Source: Propionivibrio sp. (lineage in GTDB: Bacteria; Pseudomonadota; Gammaproteobacteria; Burkholderiales; Rhodocyclaceae). From it: DNA of 8,291 nucleotides. A program made the translations under genes and the position numbers. Location of the stretch: positions 1-8,291 of the forward strand of contig JAGNOM010000110.1 in the NCBI GenBank assembly GCA_017990155.1, given 5' to 3'. Shown one piece after another: positions 6,646-8,291 of the stretch. Under the pieces are notes generated by a model. It ran no database searches and was not told the DNA's origin. It saw only the letters and a list, made by a program, of their open reading frames with translations. The first letter of the stretch is position 1. Each line of letters opens with the position of its first letter.

Positions 6646-8160
6646 TCAGGCTGCCGAACGCACGTCGTGCGTCGCCAGCGTCATGATTTTTTCCTGATTG
6701 ATGTCTTCGCCCGTGCATTCACCGGTGATGTGGCCTTCGCGCATGACGACGACGCGATCGCAGATACCGATGATCTCGGGCAACTCGCTCGAGATAACCA
6801 CCACGGCAACACCCTGCGCCGCAAGCTCATTGATGATGTGGTAGATCTCGGACTTGGCACCGACGTCCACGCCGCGTGTGGGCTCGTCGAGAAGCAAGAC
6901 CTTGGGGCTGATTTCCAGCCAGCGCGCGAGCAGCACCTTCTGCTGATTTCCGCCCGAAAGACCACCGACGATGCCATCCGGTCCGTTGACCTTGATCGAC
7001 AGGCGGGCAATGGCTTCTTTGGTCAGCTTGCGCAGCGCCGGGTGGTTGATTACGCCGGCGCGCGCGTTCGGCTTGAGAACGTTCATCGAGGTGTTGGCGA
7101 GTGCCGAGAGTTGCAGGAACAGGCCTTGTCCCTTACGGTCTTCGGGCAGATAACCGATGCCGAGCTTGATCGCGTCGAGCGGTTCCTTGACGTTGATTTC
7201 CGATCCGTCGAGGCGGACGCTGCCGCTGGTCTTGGGGTCGGCGCCAAAGATGAGGCGGGCAAGTTCGGTGCGTCCTGCACCGACCAGTCCGGCCAGGCCG
7301 AGGACTTCGCCAGCACGCGCCTGGAAGGTCGCCGGTTTGACCTTGCCACCGCCGAGGTTCTCGACTTCGAGCATGATCTCGCCGGCCTTGCGCCCCGCCT
7401 TGTGCTGATAGAAGTCACCAAGCGGACGGCCGACCATCATCTGCACGATCTTGCCGGGGTCGAGTTCTTCACGATTCAGTTCGCCGACGTAGGCGCCATC
7501 GCGCAACACAGTGACGCAATCAGCCAGCGCATTGACTTCGGCCATGCGGTGACTGATATAGATGACGGCGATGCCTTCGTCGCGAAGTTTGCGCACGATC
7601 TTGAAGAGTGCGTCGGTTTCGCGGTCGGAAAGCGCAGCGGTCGGCTCGTCCATGATCAGGATGCGCCCCTTGTGTATGAGCGCGCGGGCAATTTCGACCT
7701 GTTGTTGCTGGGCGATCGAGAGCTTCCTGGCCGGTGTCGTCGCCGCAAAGGGGGCGTCGAGGGTGCGCAGGACTTCTTCGGTGCGCCGGTTCATTTCGGC
7801 GGTGTCAGCCATGCCCCACGGGGTTCTCGGCTCGCTGCCCATGAAGACGTTCTCGGCCACCGTCAGGTTAGTAGCGACAGAAAGCTCTTGGTAGATCAGG
7901 CTGATGCCGGCGGCACGTGCGTCGGCCGGCTTGGTGATGACGATCGGCTGGCCATCGACCTTGATGATGCCGGCGTCCGGTTGATAGACACCGGAGAGGA
8001 CTTTCATCAGGGTGCTCTTGCCTGCCCCGTTTTCGCCCATCAGGGCGTGAATTTCATGACTGCGGACGGTCAGCTTGACGCCATTGAGTGCCCGGGTCGC
8101 CCCGAAACTCTTGCTGATCCCTTCCATCTCCAGTACGACTTGGCCCGCGGTTTGGCCCAT
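6646..8160 (-). CDS. Sugar ABC transporter, double ATP-binding protein (RbsA/XylG/MglA type)
   Basis: Cytoplasmic ATPase of a monosaccharide importer (504 aa, the usual length). It has two tandem ABC domains. Domain 1 has Walker A GENGAGKST at 42-50, a Q-loop at 91-92, signature LSIAQQQQ at 147-154, Walker B ILIMDE at 167-172 and the switch His at 204. Domain 2 has a degenerate Walker A, GLVGAGRTE (291-299), in which Arg replaces Lys, the signature LSGGNQQ at 401-407 and Walker B LLLDE (422-426). SS replaces the usual switch His (ISSE). This asymmetry is normal for the family and implies that domain 1 does most hydrolysis. I chose the ATG at 8160 because a run of seven G ends 3 nt upstream. 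A GTG ten codons earlier lies at the edge of the hairpin and has no such site. The permease follows after 17 nt. Ribose, xylose, galactose or fructose/mannose are all possible substrates by family; the neighbours favour mannose/fructose. Confidence 0.95.
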   Translation of the reverse strand: MGQTAGQVVLEMEGISKSFGATRALNGVKLTVRSHEIHALMGENGAGKSTLMKVLSGVYQPDAGIIKVDGQPIVITKPADARAAGISLIYQELSVATNLTVAENVFMGSEPRTPWGMADTAEMNRRTEEVLRTLDAPFAATTPARKLSIAQQQQVEIARALIHKGRILIMDEPTAALSDRETDALFKIVRKLRDEGIAVIYISHRMAEVNALADCVTVLRDGAYVGELNREELDPGKIVQMMVGRPLGDFYQHKAGRKAGEIMLEVENLGGGKVKPATFQARAGEVLGLAGLVGAGRTELARLIFGADPKTSGSVRLDGSEINVKEPLDAIKLGIGYLPEDRKGQGLFLQLSALANTSMNVLKPNARAGVINHPALRKLTKEAIARLSIKVNGPDGIVGGLSGGNQQKVLLARWLEISPKVLLLDEPTRGVDVGAKSEIYHIINELAAQGVAVVVISSELPEIIGICDRVVVMREGHITGECTGEDINQEKIMTLATHDVRSAA

Positions 8161-8189
8161 ATTCCCCCCCTGGAAGAACGGATGTTGCA

Positions 8190-8220
8190 CAAACGGGCCT
8201 CATTGACTGAAGCCCGTTTG
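8190..8220 (-). terminator. Second hairpin between upstream gene and ATPase gene
   Basis: The arms CAAACGGGC and GCCCGTTTG form a perfect nine-base-pair stem around a 13-base loop. It lies 8 nt after the first hairpin and ends about 30 nt before the ATPase start. No T-tract follows on the minus strand. In sugar ABC operons such structures between the binding-protein gene and the ATPase gene commonly protect the 3' end of the binding-protein message and lower expression of the membrane components. That role is inferred here. Confidence 0.5.
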
Positions 8221-8228
8221 CAGATTCT

Positions 8229-8249
8229 CCGGCCCGCACCGCAGGCCGG
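8229..8249 (-). terminator. GC-rich hairpin just after the upstream gene
   Basis: An inverted repeat starts about 25 nt after the upstream TAA. The minus-strand arms are CCGGCCTGC and GCGGGCCGG, nine pairs including one T-G wobble, around a three-base loop GGT. No T-run follows, so it is not a classical intrinsic terminator. It more likely acts as a 3' end stabiliser or a partial terminator for the preceding gene. Confidence 0.5.
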
Positions 8250-8274
8250 GTCATACAGCTACAGCGTTAGCAGC

Positions 8275-8291
8275 TTACTCTTTAACCCAGC
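8275..8291 (-). CDS. 3' end of upstream gene, probably periplasmic sugar-binding protein (partial)
   Basis: Only the last four codons and the stop are present: reading the minus strand gives Trp-Val-Lys-Glu followed by TAA. The frame was chosen because it gives a clean stop just ahead of the hairpin-rich gap and because sugar ABC operons of this type almost always have the substrate-binding protein immediately before the ATPase gene. A short charged C-terminal tail is compatible with a periplasmic binding protein, but four residues cannot identify a family. The assignment therefore rests on gene order (binding protein, ATPase, permease). If correct, it would be the ribose/fructose-type (PBP type I) receptor feeding the transporter encoded by the next two genes. 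Other frames through these 17 bases cannot be excluded. Confidence 0.5.

Noticed and set aside
5537..6697. 386-codon open frame on the plus strand opposite the permease gene
   Set aside because: It lies antisense to a clearly recognisable permease. Its translation is low in hydrophobic order and rich in Arg, His, Asp and Gln, as expected from the complement of high-GC codons, and it begins inside the long hairpin.
6629..6718. Longer permease start overlapping the ATPase gene
   Set aside because: AGGAGG at ideal spacing supports the ATG at 6628, and the extra 30 residues merely translate the ATPase 3' end in another frame.
7263..7287. Lys-to-Arg change in the second Walker A motif of the ATPase as a sign of inactivation
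   Set aside because: GAGRTE in the second domain is normal for RbsA/MglA-type ATPases, so it is not a mutation of note.

Overview
The window is a GC-rich bacterial chromosome segment. Every convincing gene lies on the minus strand, so transcription runs from high to low coordinates. High GC with strong third-position bias, Gram-negative outer-membrane components (a NodT-type efflux lipoprotein) and purine-rich ribosome binding sites point to a proteobacterium. A beta-proteobacterium (Rhodocyclales/Burkholderiales type) is my best guess. That is inference from gene style, not a taxonomic result.

Layout in transcription order: (1) the last four codons and stop of an upstream gene (8275-8291), which by position is very probably the periplasmic sugar-binding protein of an ABC importer. 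(2) A short intergenic region with two hairpins (8190-8249). (3) A double-domain sugar ABC ATPase of the RbsA/XylG/MglA type (6646-8160). (4) A RbsC-type sugar permease (5594-6628). (5) A 253-bp gap with a very long hairpin just after the permease (about 5523-5579) and a possible 24-codon leader ORF (5369-5443). (6) An AGE-superfamily sugar isomerase, closest in motifs to mannose isomerase and YihS (4126-5340). (7) A PfkB-family sugar kinase whose start overlaps the isomerase stop (3182-4126), closed by a textbook Rho-independent terminator (3131-3156). (8) A stand-alone LDH2/malate-type NAD(P)-dependent dehydrogenase (2012-3070). (9) A 236-bp gap. (10) A NodT/OprM-type outer-membrane efflux lipoprotein (243-1775). 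(11) The 5' end of a gene encoding a Sec-exported protein with an Ala/Pro-rich N-terminal region (1-213), running off the window.

The coherent unit is items 1-7. It reads as ABC uptake of a free hexose, isomerisation of the free aldose to a ketose, and ATP-dependent phosphorylation. The simplest reading is mannose (and/or fructose) import, mannose to fructose, and fructose to fructose 6-phosphate, a route independent of the PTS. The strand of evidence is family motifs plus gene order; the actual sugar cannot be fixed from sequence alone.

The dehydrogenase and the efflux lipoprotein are separated from the sugar operon by the terminator and need not share its function. Intergenic stretches are all under 300 bp and are described individually. 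I found no tRNA, rRNA, CRISPR array, insertion sequence or phage gene. I see no clearly new biological system here. The most interesting non-coding items are the long hairpin, the putative leader ORF, and the hairpin pair after the binding-protein gene.
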